A stretch of DNA of 34,199 nt from Draconibacterium orientale. GTDB taxonomy: Bacteria; Bacteroidota; Bacteroidia; Bacteroidales; UBA1556. The notes under the pieces were generated by a model. It saw nothing but the letters and a program-made list of their open reading frames with translations. It had not been told where the DNA came from and did no database searches. A program made the position numbers and the translations under genes. Numbering within the stretch: position 1 is the first letter of the stretch; every line of letters starts with the position of its first letter. The stretch lies in the NCBI GenBank assembly GCA_022736595.1, contig DZDC01000002.1, positions 13,620 through 47,818 of the forward strand. The letters are read 5' to 3'. Positions 1 through 7,062 of the stretch are shown piece after piece.

Positions 1-1896
1 ATCGAAGATGGAGATATGTATTTTAATTTGGGATATGGCTATTTGCAACAAGCATTAAATAAGTATATTATAGCAAATACTTTTAATTCAAATAGTGCTG
101 AATTGAATTATAAAATTGGGAAATGCTACTTGGAATTAAACCAGCCCGATAAGTCTTTAACAGCACTTTTTAAAGCAAGAGCACTGAATAAAAATTTATG
201 TGATGGACTTTACTATAATATTGCCAAATCGTATCAACAGGCCCTAAAATTCGATTCTTCCATTTTTTTTTACAAAATCTATTTGAATCGGTTGGATCCT
301 GAAAACTACAAAGCTCAACAACCCAGAATAAATCAGGCCATTCAAGAATGTAATGTAGGTAAACAATTGGTTTCTAATCCTGTTTCGGTTACCATTGAGA
401 ACTTAGGCCCCAATATTAATAGTGAATTTCCTGATTATGGGGTCGTTGTAAACATGGATGAGAGTATGCTGTTTTACACTTCGCGCCGACCTAACACCAC
501 TGGCGGCTTTCGCAATGAAGCTGATCAGATGTTTTATGAAGATAGCTATTGGAGTCTCCGACAAAACGGAAAATGGTTGCCTAACAAAAATATGGGCACC
601 AAAATTAATACCGAAGGGCATGACGCCCCAGTGGGCATTAGTCCCGATGGACAATTGCTAATTTTATATCGTGATTTTAATGGTGGTGATCTGTTTCAAA
701 GTATCTTAAAAGGAAAGGATTGGACCGACCCTGTAGCCTTGCCTGAACCCATTAATACAAAGTACCAAGAATCATCAGCTTCCTATTCCTATAATGGTAA
801 ACGATTGTTTTTTGTAAGCGATCGTCCCAAAGGATTTGGAGGTAAGGATATATATTATACCGATTTACAAAGTGATGGTAAGTGGGGAGAAGCGATTAAT
901 TTAGGCGCTAAGGTCAATACATCAGGCGATGAAATCGCTGTTTTTTGCATGCCCGATGGCAAAACCATTTATTTTAGTAGTAATGCTCATTCAGGCATGG
1001 GTGATTTTGATGTATTTCGATCATCGTTCATTAATAATACATGGTCCACTCCTGAAAATTTGGGGTATCCCATTAACAATACCGGTAGCGACGTGTTTTT
1101 TGCACTTTCTGCTTCTGGAAAGAGTGCTTATGTTTCTTCTCGCAGAACGGAAGGGCTTGGGGATCAAGATATTTATGTCATTAGTTATACCGAAGATGAG
1201 AGGAAAGATTCTGTCACCATAGCGAACCAAATCAAAGATGATAAAGTAAATACAACCAATGCAAGAGGAACTTCGTTAACGCTTCTGAGCGGGTTTGTGA
1301 TGGATGAAGTAACAAAAGTCGCCATTGAAGCGTCTTTGGAACTTACCGATAATCAAACTGGAAAAGTGATTGCCGCCTTTACCTCTAACTCATTGACAGG
1401 AAAATACATGATTTCGTTACCTTCGGGTTATAATTATGGAATGAATGTAAACGCCAATGGCTATTTGTTTCACAGTGAGAATTTCGTCATCGAACAAGAC
1501 CAAGCATTTAAACAAATGCAGCTCAACATCAATCTTAAGAAAGTGGAAGTGGGCAAAAGTATTGCTCTTAATAATATTTTCTTCGATTACGATAAATCGA
1601 GCTTGAACAATGAGTCCGTATCGGAATTGAATCGACTGACAATTTTATTGAACGAATATCCCAGTCTCAAAATTCAAGTGGAAGGGCATACCGATAATGT
1701 GGGTACGCACGAATACAATCAGCAACTATCTGAAGCTAGAGCAAAAGCCGTTGTAGATTATTTGATAAGCAAAGGAATAGATTCAGCTCGATTGAAGTAC
1801 ATGGGATTTGGTTATTCAAAACCTGTCGCCGATAACACTGAGCAGGAGGGAAGAGGTAAAAATAGAAGATCAGAATTTAAAATCATCGATAAATAG
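1..1896 (+). CDS. OmpA-family outer membrane/periplasmic protein with N-terminal TPRs, PD40/WD40-like beta-propeller, carboxypeptidase-regulatory-like domain and C-terminal OmpA peptidoglycan-binding domain (5' truncated by window edge)
   Basis: The reading frame is open from base 1 (IEDGDMYFNLG...). TPR-like helices, repeated 'SPDG..L/YFSS...G..DI/DVF' propeller motifs, 'LSGFVMDEVTKVAIEASLELTDNQTGK' CRD-like segment, and OmpA motif 'IFFDYDKSSLN...VEGHTDNVGTHEYNQQLSEARAKAVVDYLISKGI'. Confidence 0.9.
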   Translation: MEDGDMYFNLGYGYLQQALNKYIIANTFNSNSAELNYKIGKCYLELNQPDKSLTALFKARALNKNLCDGLYYNIAKSYQQALKFDSSIFFYKIYLNRLDPENYKAQQPRINQAIQECNVGKQLVSNPVSVTIENLGPNINSEFPDYGVVVNMDESMLFYTSRRPNTTGGFRNEADQMFYEDSYWSLRQNGKWLPNKNMGTKINTEGHDAPVGISPDGQLLILYRDFNGGDLFQSILKGKDWTDPVALPEPINTKYQESSASYSYNGKRLFFVSDRPKGFGGKDIYYTDLQSDGKWGEAINLGAKVNTSGDEIAVFCMPDGKTIYFSSNAHSGMGDFDVFRSSFINNTWSTPENLGYPINNTGSDVFFALSASGKSAYVSSRRTEGLGDQDIYVISYTEDERKDSVTIANQIKDDKVNTTNARGTSLTLLSGFVMDEVTKVAIEASLELTDNQTGKVIAAFTSNSLTGKYMISLPSGYNYGMNVNANGYLFHSENFVIEQDQAFKQMQLNINLKKVEVGKSIALNNIFFDYDKSSLNNESVSELNRLTILLNEYPSLKIQVEGHTDNVGTHEYNQQLSEARAKAVVDYLISKGIDSARLKYMGFGYSKPVADNTEQEGRGKNRRSEFKIIDK

Positions 1897-1937
1897 AGGT
1901 CTATATAATAAATTTGAAAAGTCTGAGTTAAGCAAAA

Positions 1938-2600
1938 ATGCAAATAAGTAAAAAGACATCTATACTCTTTAGTTTACTACTACTTTCTTTTTTTGGGTTT
2001 TCACAGATAAAATATCCATGGGAAGAGAATGAGAATACGCCCCATTTGATACAGTTTTCAGGAGTAGTGGTAACAGGGGATAGTTTAAAACCAGTGCCTT
2101 TTGCCGGGATTCAGATTGTAGGAACCTATTATGGAACATCTTCAGATTATAATGGATTCTTTTCTATGGTAGCAAAAGCTGGAGATGTTATTCAATTTAC
2201 ATCCATTGGATATCGAACGGCTCGATATAAAATTCCAGATACTCTTAGTTCTACTCGATATACGCTCATCCAAATGATGCAAACAGATACCATTTTGTTA
2301 ATGGAAACTGTTATTTATCCTTGGCCCTCTTTAGCTGCACTTGAGCAAGCCATTGTAAATATTGTAATTCCGGAAGACGATTACGATAGGGCAATAAAAA
2401 ACCTTACCCTTCAAGAGTTGAGAGAAAGAGGGGAGTATATGCCCATGGATGGGTCAATGAATTATCGACATCAAATGCAACAAATTATTAATAAGTCATA
2501 CTATAATGGGCAATATATGCCTTATCAATTCCTTAACCCCTTTGCATGGGCTCAGTTTATAGAAGCATGGAAGGCTGGCAAGTTTAAAAAGAAAGATTAA
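1938..2600 (+). CDS. Exported protein with carboxypeptidase-regulatory-like (CarboxypepD_reg-like) domain
   Basis: 220 aa; N-terminal signal-like hydrophobic segment; 'FSGVVVTGDSLKPVPFAGIQIVGTYYGTSSDYNGFFSMVAKAGDVIQFTSIGYRT' matches the Bacteroidetes CarboxypepD_reg-like pattern. Confidence 0.8.
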   Translation: MQISKKTSILFSLLLLSFFGFSQIKYPWEENENTPHLIQFSGVVVTGDSLKPVPFAGIQIVGTYYGTSSDYNGFFSMVAKAGDVIQFTSIGYRTARYKIPDTLSSTRYTLIQMMQTDTILLMETVIYPWPSLAALEQAIVNIVIPEDDYDRAIKNLTLQELRERGEYMPMDGSMNYRHQMQQIINKSYYNGQYMPYQFLNPFAWAQFIEAWKAGKFKKKD

Positions 2601-2608
2601 ACGCTACG

Positions 2609-3319
2609 CTATTTTTTGTGCAAACCACATTCACGGGTGTCGGGGTTTTCCCACCACCATCTTCCAGCTCTTACATCCTCACCTTCAATGATTGCCCGGG
2701 TACAAGGTTGGCAACCAATGCTGGGAAAACCTTGGTCGTGCAAGGTATTGTACGGAATTTTATGGGTTTTAATATAGTTCCAAACGTCAGCCTCAGTCCA
2801 ATCAATCAAAGGATTTATTTTAATACTCTGGTTTAGGGCATCCCATTCCACCTTTTGCATCTCAGTTCTGGTAATCGATTGCGATCGACGCAAACCAGTA
2901 AACCATGCATTCTTACCTTCAATGGCTCTTTTAAGTGGATTGAGTTTGCGTATTTGGCAGCAAAGCTTTCTATTTTCAACACTTTCGTAAAATAAATTTA
3001 TACCGTGGTTCAATACCATTGCTTCCAATTCACTTGAATCTGGAGAATATACATGGATTTGAAGCTTGTATTTTTTAACGGTGCTATCGAGTAAATTATA
3101 GGTTTCAGGAAAGATGCGCCCAGTATCTAAAGTAAAAATCTGACATTTCTTTTCGCTATTGTATATCAAATGCGTTATTACTTGGTCTTCAGCGCCTAAA
3201 CTGGTTCCAAAGACGATTTCCTCATTCCAATTTTGATTAAAAAAGTTAACTATTTCTTGAGCATTCAAAGGTGCAACAAGTTTATTTAATTCCTCGACGG
3301 ATTGTTGATTAAGGTGCAT
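2609..3319 (-). CDS. cysH: Phosphoadenylyl-sulfate / adenylyl-sulfate reductase
   Basis: 236 aa; 'TSLGAEDQVITHLI', 'TLDTGRIFPETY', 'CCQIRKLNPLKRA', 'WFTGLRRSQS', 'GCQPCTR', 'ECGLH'. The CC...CxxC pattern suggests the [4Fe-4S] (APS-type) form. Confidence 0.9.
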   Translation of the reverse strand: MHLNQQSVEELNKLVAPLNAQEIVNFFNQNWNEEIVFGTSLGAEDQVITHLIYNSEKKCQIFTLDTGRIFPETYNLLDSTVKKYKLQIHVYSPDSSELEAMVLNHGINLFYESVENRKLCCQIRKLNPLKRAIEGKNAWFTGLRRSQSITRTEMQKVEWDALNQSIKINPLIDWTEADVWNYIKTHKIPYNTLHDQGFPSIGCQPCTRAIIEGEDVRAGRWWWENPDTRECGLHKK

Positions 3320-3325
3320 ATTTAA

Positions 3326-5431
3326 CTATTTTAATTCAGTTACAACTTCAACACTTTCTAATAAATAGGGGTCGGCTTTCAGCTTTTTATGCCATTCATT
3401 GGCCGATTTCACTTTTGCAGTATCCGAGGCAATAAATTCCATGTCAATTTTAAGAGGAGACACCATTAATAAGGTAGTGTCGGTGAAAAGATTTTTATAC
3501 AAGTCATTCTCTTGTTTTCGTTTCGCCATTTCGGCTCGGTATTGCGTTAAGTTTAAGCTTACAAGGGTTTGATCTTGGTACTTTTTTACTGACTTAGCTT
3601 GTTGCTCAAGAAGACTAAAGGTATTGTTGCTCTTAATTCTTTTGGTGCTTTTAGTCACAATATCCTTCTTTTTTTGTATTGAGTTAGTCGGTTGGTATTG
3701 GGTGGTGTTGATTTTATCCCAGTCTAAATGATGATCGAGTTCGGCTTCACCATATTTTATGTATTTGTACTGATCAGGTAAGATAATATCTGGTACCACA
3801 CCTTTGAGCTGGGTGCTTTCCCCTGTAATTCTATAAAACTTTTGGAAGGTAAGTTTCAATGCTCCAAAGGGTTTGTAAGTGTTGTAATTTCCATTTACAA
3901 TTTCATCTAAATCAATAAAACGTTGAACTGTTCCCTTTCCAAAGGATTTTTGACCACCAATAATGACGGCTCTTCCATAATCTTGGAGAGCACCAGCAAA
4001 AATTTCTGAGGCTGATGCACTGTTTGAATTTACCATTACGGCCATGGGACCGTCATAAAGAACTGAAGGATCATTATCGCTTAAGATTTCGGGAGCTCCT
4101 GTTTTTTGTCGCACTTGTACGATTGGGCCAGTGGGTATAAACAAGCCTGCCATGGTAACCACGTCGGGGAGGCTACCCCCTCCATCGTTTCTAAGATCGA
4201 TAATGAGACCGTCGATACCCTGATTTTTTAACTTGATTACTTCTTTTCTTACATCATCTGAGCACCTACGTCCCCCTCCTTTTTCATTAAAGTTGACATA
4301 GAATGAAGGCAAATAGATGTATCCAATGTTTTTATTGGAGCTGGGGCTTTTTATAATGGCTGATTTAGCATAAGTTTCTTCAATTACCACGATATCCCGT
4401 ACAATGCTGATTTGCTTAATATCACCTTCCACGGTTTTCACTGTGAGTTTAACAGTAGTTCCTTTTTTACCACGGATATAGGTTACCGCTTTGTCAATAC
4501 GCATCCCCGATATTTCAACGGTTTCACCATTTTCTTGAGTAACTTTTAAAATTAAGTCGCCCGCTTTTAATTCACCTTGTTTATAAGAAGGGCTTCCTGG
4601 CATGATTTGAACCACTTTAATAAAGCCGTCTTTTTCTTGCAAGGTAGCTCCAATTCCTTCTAATTGCCCGCTCATGGCAATGTCAAAATCTTCTTTGTCC
4701 TTTGGAGGAAAATAGTTGGTGTGAGGATCAAAGCAAGCGCTGACTGAGTTAAGATACAAGGAAAAAAAGTCTTTTCTTTCCATTTGAGATAATCGATGAA
4801 GATAATCTTGATTGCGTTTCTTAACTTTTTCGCGGGCTTCCTTTTCAATAGTTGTGAAGTCTTTAATTGCGATAGATGTATCCTTTTTTTCAGCAGCAGC
4901 TTCTTGAATTTCGAGCTGAGTTACCATTTCAAGCATCACTTGATATTTTAGCGATTTACGCCACGAATCTTTAAGCTCGTCCTTGCTTTTAGCAAAACTG
5001 TTTTTCTTATCATCCAACTCGAGTTCGTCGTTAAGGTCAAATTGAAAGGGTTCACTTAAAATATTTTCATAAAGTGCTTCTACTTCGCTGATGCGTTTGG
5101 TGAGAATACTGTATGATAAGTCAAAAAAGTCGAGATTGAGTGCATTGAGTTGGTCATCCAACTGGAGACGGTAAGCTTTCAACTGAGTATAATCTGATTC
5201 AAGTAGAAATTTTTTGGTATAATCAATGCCTTCGATATAGGAATCGAATACTTTTTCCGAAAATTGATCATCCACTGGAATATTGTCATAATGGGCATAT
5301 TTTAGTCCACTCATTAAAAGTTCAAGGACAATTTTCTCCTTATCTTTTTGGTCTTCAGTATAGGTTTTGTAAGCGGCTATTAATGCAATTGGCAAAAGTA
5401 ACGCCACAACTTTGATGATAATGCTTCTCAT
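3326..5431 (-). CDS. Carboxy-terminal processing (tail-specific) protease, S41 family with PDZ domain
   Basis: 701 aa; N-terminal TM/signal; PDZ 'GIGATLQEKDGFIKVVQIMPGSPSYKQGELKAGDLILKV'; catalytic 'VNSNSASASEIFAGALQDYGRAVIIGGQKSFGKGTVQ' Ser/Lys dyad; Prc-like C-terminal region. Confidence 0.93.
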   Translation of the reverse strand: MRSIIIKVVALLLPIALIAAYKTYTEDQKDKEKIVLELLMSGLKYAHYDNIPVDDQFSEKVFDSYIEGIDYTKKFLLESDYTQLKAYRLQLDDQLNALNLDFFDLSYSILTKRISEVEALYENILSEPFQFDLNDELELDDKKNSFAKSKDELKDSWRKSLKYQVMLEMVTQLEIQEAAAEKKDTSIAIKDFTTIEKEAREKVKKRNQDYLHRLSQMERKDFFSLYLNSVSACFDPHTNYFPPKDKEDFDIAMSGQLEGIGATLQEKDGFIKVVQIMPGSPSYKQGELKAGDLILKVTQENGETVEISGMRIDKAVTYIRGKKGTTVKLTVKTVEGDIKQISIVRDIVVIEETYAKSAIIKSPSSNKNIGYIYLPSFYVNFNEKGGGRRCSDDVRKEVIKLKNQGIDGLIIDLRNDGGGSLPDVVTMAGLFIPTGPIVQVRQKTGAPEILSDNDPSVLYDGPMAVMVNSNSASASEIFAGALQDYGRAVIIGGQKSFGKGTVQRFIDLDEIVNGNYNTYKPFGALKLTFQKFYRITGESTQLKGVVPDIILPDQYKYIKYGEAELDHHLDWDKINTTQYQPTNSIQKKKDIVTKSTKRIKSNNTFSLLEQQAKSVKKYQDQTLVSLNLTQYRAEMAKRKQENDLYKNLFTDTTLLMVSPLKIDMEFIASDTAKVKSANEWHKKLKADPYLLESVEVVTELK

Positions 5432-5725
5432 AATTTTAATTAAAAATGGAGAGCGAAAATAAAAAAATAATCATCGGTAAGCCCAAAGCAATTGTTATAA
5501 AATGTTACAAAAGGGAAATATTAATAGGGCAAGGGTTCCCTATGAGGGGGCATTGTCAGTAATTAATGTATAATTCAGGATGGAAAAGGGATCGCTTTTT
5601 CAAATGGAACGACAAATCATGTGGTGAAAAACTTTTAAAACTAGGGAGAATAATGAAGCTAGTGGTGACTTTATCAGCTAAATAGACAAGTGGATAAAAT
5701 AATTCAAATAATTTTGATAAAAAGA

Positions 5726-5755
5726 TTTGTAAAATAAAAATAATGTTTATCTTTG
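5726..5755 (+). promoter_or_regulatory. Bacteroidetes-type promoter for candidate ncRNA/leader (-33 TTTG 5726-5729, -7 TATCTTTG 5748-5755)
   Basis: 'gaTTTGtaaaataaaaataatgttTATCTTTGcagcc'; consensus TTTG-N18-TAnnTTTG; expected TSS about 5761. Confidence 0.7.
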
Positions 5756-5760
5756 CAGCC

Positions 5761-5905
5761 GCTTTTTATGGTAGCGAATCGTAAGATTAAGTACTATTAA
5801 AGCGAGTAAGATAAATTGTAAGGAACCTGATAAGGACAGACCGGTATAGGTTCCAAAAAAGTGAGAGTATCACTTTTGGGTCTGAATTAAGTGTCCTTCC
5901 TTCCA
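5761..5905 (+). ncRNA. Candidate structured RNA (small RNA or 5' leader) with pseudoknot
   Basis: Starts at the predicted TSS. Hairpin 5761-5803: GCTTT/AAAGC, ATGGTA/TACTAT, AATC-GTAA-GATT. Hairpin 5822-5854: GGAACCT/AGGTTCC. Hairpin 5857-5877: AAAAGTGA-GAGTA-TCACTTTT. Loop CAGACC 5837-5842 pairs with GGTCTG 5879-5884 (pseudoknot). Alternative AAGGACA 5832-5838 with TGTCCTT 5892-5898. No significant ORF. Confidence 0.5.
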
Positions 5906-5984
5906 ATTTTTCATACAAATCTTAATGTCAATAGTTCAAATAAGACAATTTAGTCAATTTAAATATTTGAATTTTAGTGTTTTA

Positions 5985-6006
5985 TGTAAATAAATATTTA
6001 TTTACA
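5985..6006. promoter_or_regulatory. 22-bp perfect palindrome TGTAAATAAATATTTATTTACA, candidate operator upstream of rpsL promoter
   Basis: Exact reverse-complement identity over 22 bp, 9 bp upstream of the -33 element of the rpsL promoter. Confidence 0.45.
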
Positions 6007-6014
6007 ATGAGGTG

Positions 6015-6044
6015 TTGATAATTAAGTTCTTAATTGTACTTTTG
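6015..6044 (+). promoter_or_regulatory. Bacteroidetes-type promoter for rpsL operon (-33 TTG 6015-6017, -7 TACTTTTG 6037-6044)
   Basis: 'gTTGataattaagttcttaattgTACTTTTGcaaac', spacer 19 bp, about 57 bp upstream of the rpsL ATG. Confidence 0.7.
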
Positions 6045-6101
6045 CAAACCCATTTTTAGGGTGAAATAATATCAATTGAAGCTAATAATTTATTTTAAAT
6101 T

Positions 6102-6542
6102 ATGCCAACAATACAACAATTAATTAGAAAAGGTCGCAAGAAGTTGACTGATAAAAGTAAAGCTCCCGCATTGGATTCATGTCCACAGCGTCGTGGAGTT
6201 TGTGTGCGTGTATATACCACTACCCCCAAGAAACCAAACTCAGCAATGCGTAAGGTAGCTCGTGTACGTTTAACCAATCAAAAGGAAGTGAATGCCTATA
6301 TTCCTGGTGAAGGACACAATTTGCAAGAGCACTCCATCGTGTTAATTAGAGGAGGAAGAGTGAAAGACCTTCCTGGAGTACGTTACCACATCGTTCGTGG
6401 TGCACTCGATACCTTAGGTGTTGAAGGTCGTACTCAACGTAGATCAAAATACGGTACCAAGCGTCCTAAAAAAGGTGCTCTAGCTAAAGGTGCTCCAGCT
6501 AAGGGCGCTCCAGCAAAAGGTGCTCCATCAAAGAAGAAATAG
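6102..6542 (+). CDS. rpsL: 30S ribosomal protein S12, with C-terminal KGAPA repeat extension
   Basis: [15 protein letters not shown]...[19 protein letters not shown]...[12 protein letters not shown]. Confidence 0.98.
   Translation: MPTIQQLIRKGRKKLTDKSKAPALDSCPQRRGVCVRVYTTTPKKPNSAMRKVARVRLTNQKEVNAYIPGEGHNLQEHSIVLIRGGRVKDLPGVRYHIVRGALDTLGVEGRTQRRSKYGTKRPKKGALAKGAPAKGAPAKGAPSKKK
6471..6530 (+). repeat. 4 x 15-bp in-frame tandem repeat (AAAGGTGCTCCAGCT) encoding [20 protein letters not shown] at the S12 C-terminus
   Basis: Units 6471-6485, 6486-6500, 6501-6515, 6516-6530 differ by only a few bases. Confidence 0.9.
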
Positions 6543-6570
6543 CATTATACATTATAAATAAGGTGTAACA

Positions 6571-7041
6571 ATGAGAAAACAAAAGCCTAAAAAACGAATT
6601 ATTTTACCAGATCCAAAATTCAATGATGTTTTGGTTACCAAATTCGTAAACAATATGATGTACGAAGGCAAGAAAAATATTTCATATAATATTTTTTATG
6701 ATGCCATGGAAATTGTACAACAAAAATTAAAAGAGGAAAACGCTCTTGAAGTGTTCAAAAAAGGACTTTCAAACGTTACCCCTTCAGTAGAGGTAAAAAG
6801 TAGAAGAATTGGAGGAGCAACCTTCCAAATTCCTACCGAAATTTATCCTGCACGTAAACAATCCATCGGTATCAAAGCTCTTATCGCTGCGTCACGTAAC
6901 CGTCATGAGAAATCAATGGCTCAGAAATTAGCTGGTGAAATCATAGCCGCTTTTAAAGAAGAAGGTACCGCATACAAGAAGAAAGAAGATACTCACCGTA
7001 TGGCCGATGCTAATAAAGCATTCTCCCATTTTCGTTTCTAA
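6571..7041 (+). CDS. rpsG: 30S ribosomal protein S7
   Basis: 156 aa, S7 signature 'MRKQKPKKR...[14 protein letters not shown]'. Confidence 0.98.
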   Translation: MRKQKPKKRIILPDPKFNDVLVTKFVNNMMYEGKKNISYNIFYDAMEIVQQKLKEENALEVFKKGLSNVTPSVEVKSRRIGGATFQIPTEIYPARKQSIGIKALIAASRNRHEKSMAQKLAGEIIAAFKEEGTAYKKKEDTHRMADANKAFSHFRF

Positions 7042-7062
7042 ATAATTCATTGCAAAAAGTTT

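Noticed and set aside
403-661. Overlapping alternative-frame ORFs (403-654 minus, 458-661 plus) in the OmpA-family gene
   Set aside because: The main frame is clearly coding across this region; the alternative frames are low-complexity by-products.
2618-2836. 72-aa plus-strand ORF antisense to cysH
   Set aside because: Overlaps the conserved CysH C-terminus; no independent support.
5768-5800. Possible 10-aa leader peptide MVANRKIKYY within the candidate RNA
   Set aside because: Only about 7 nt from the predicted TSS and its sequence is fully explained by hairpin pairing; no codon bias suggestive of attenuation.
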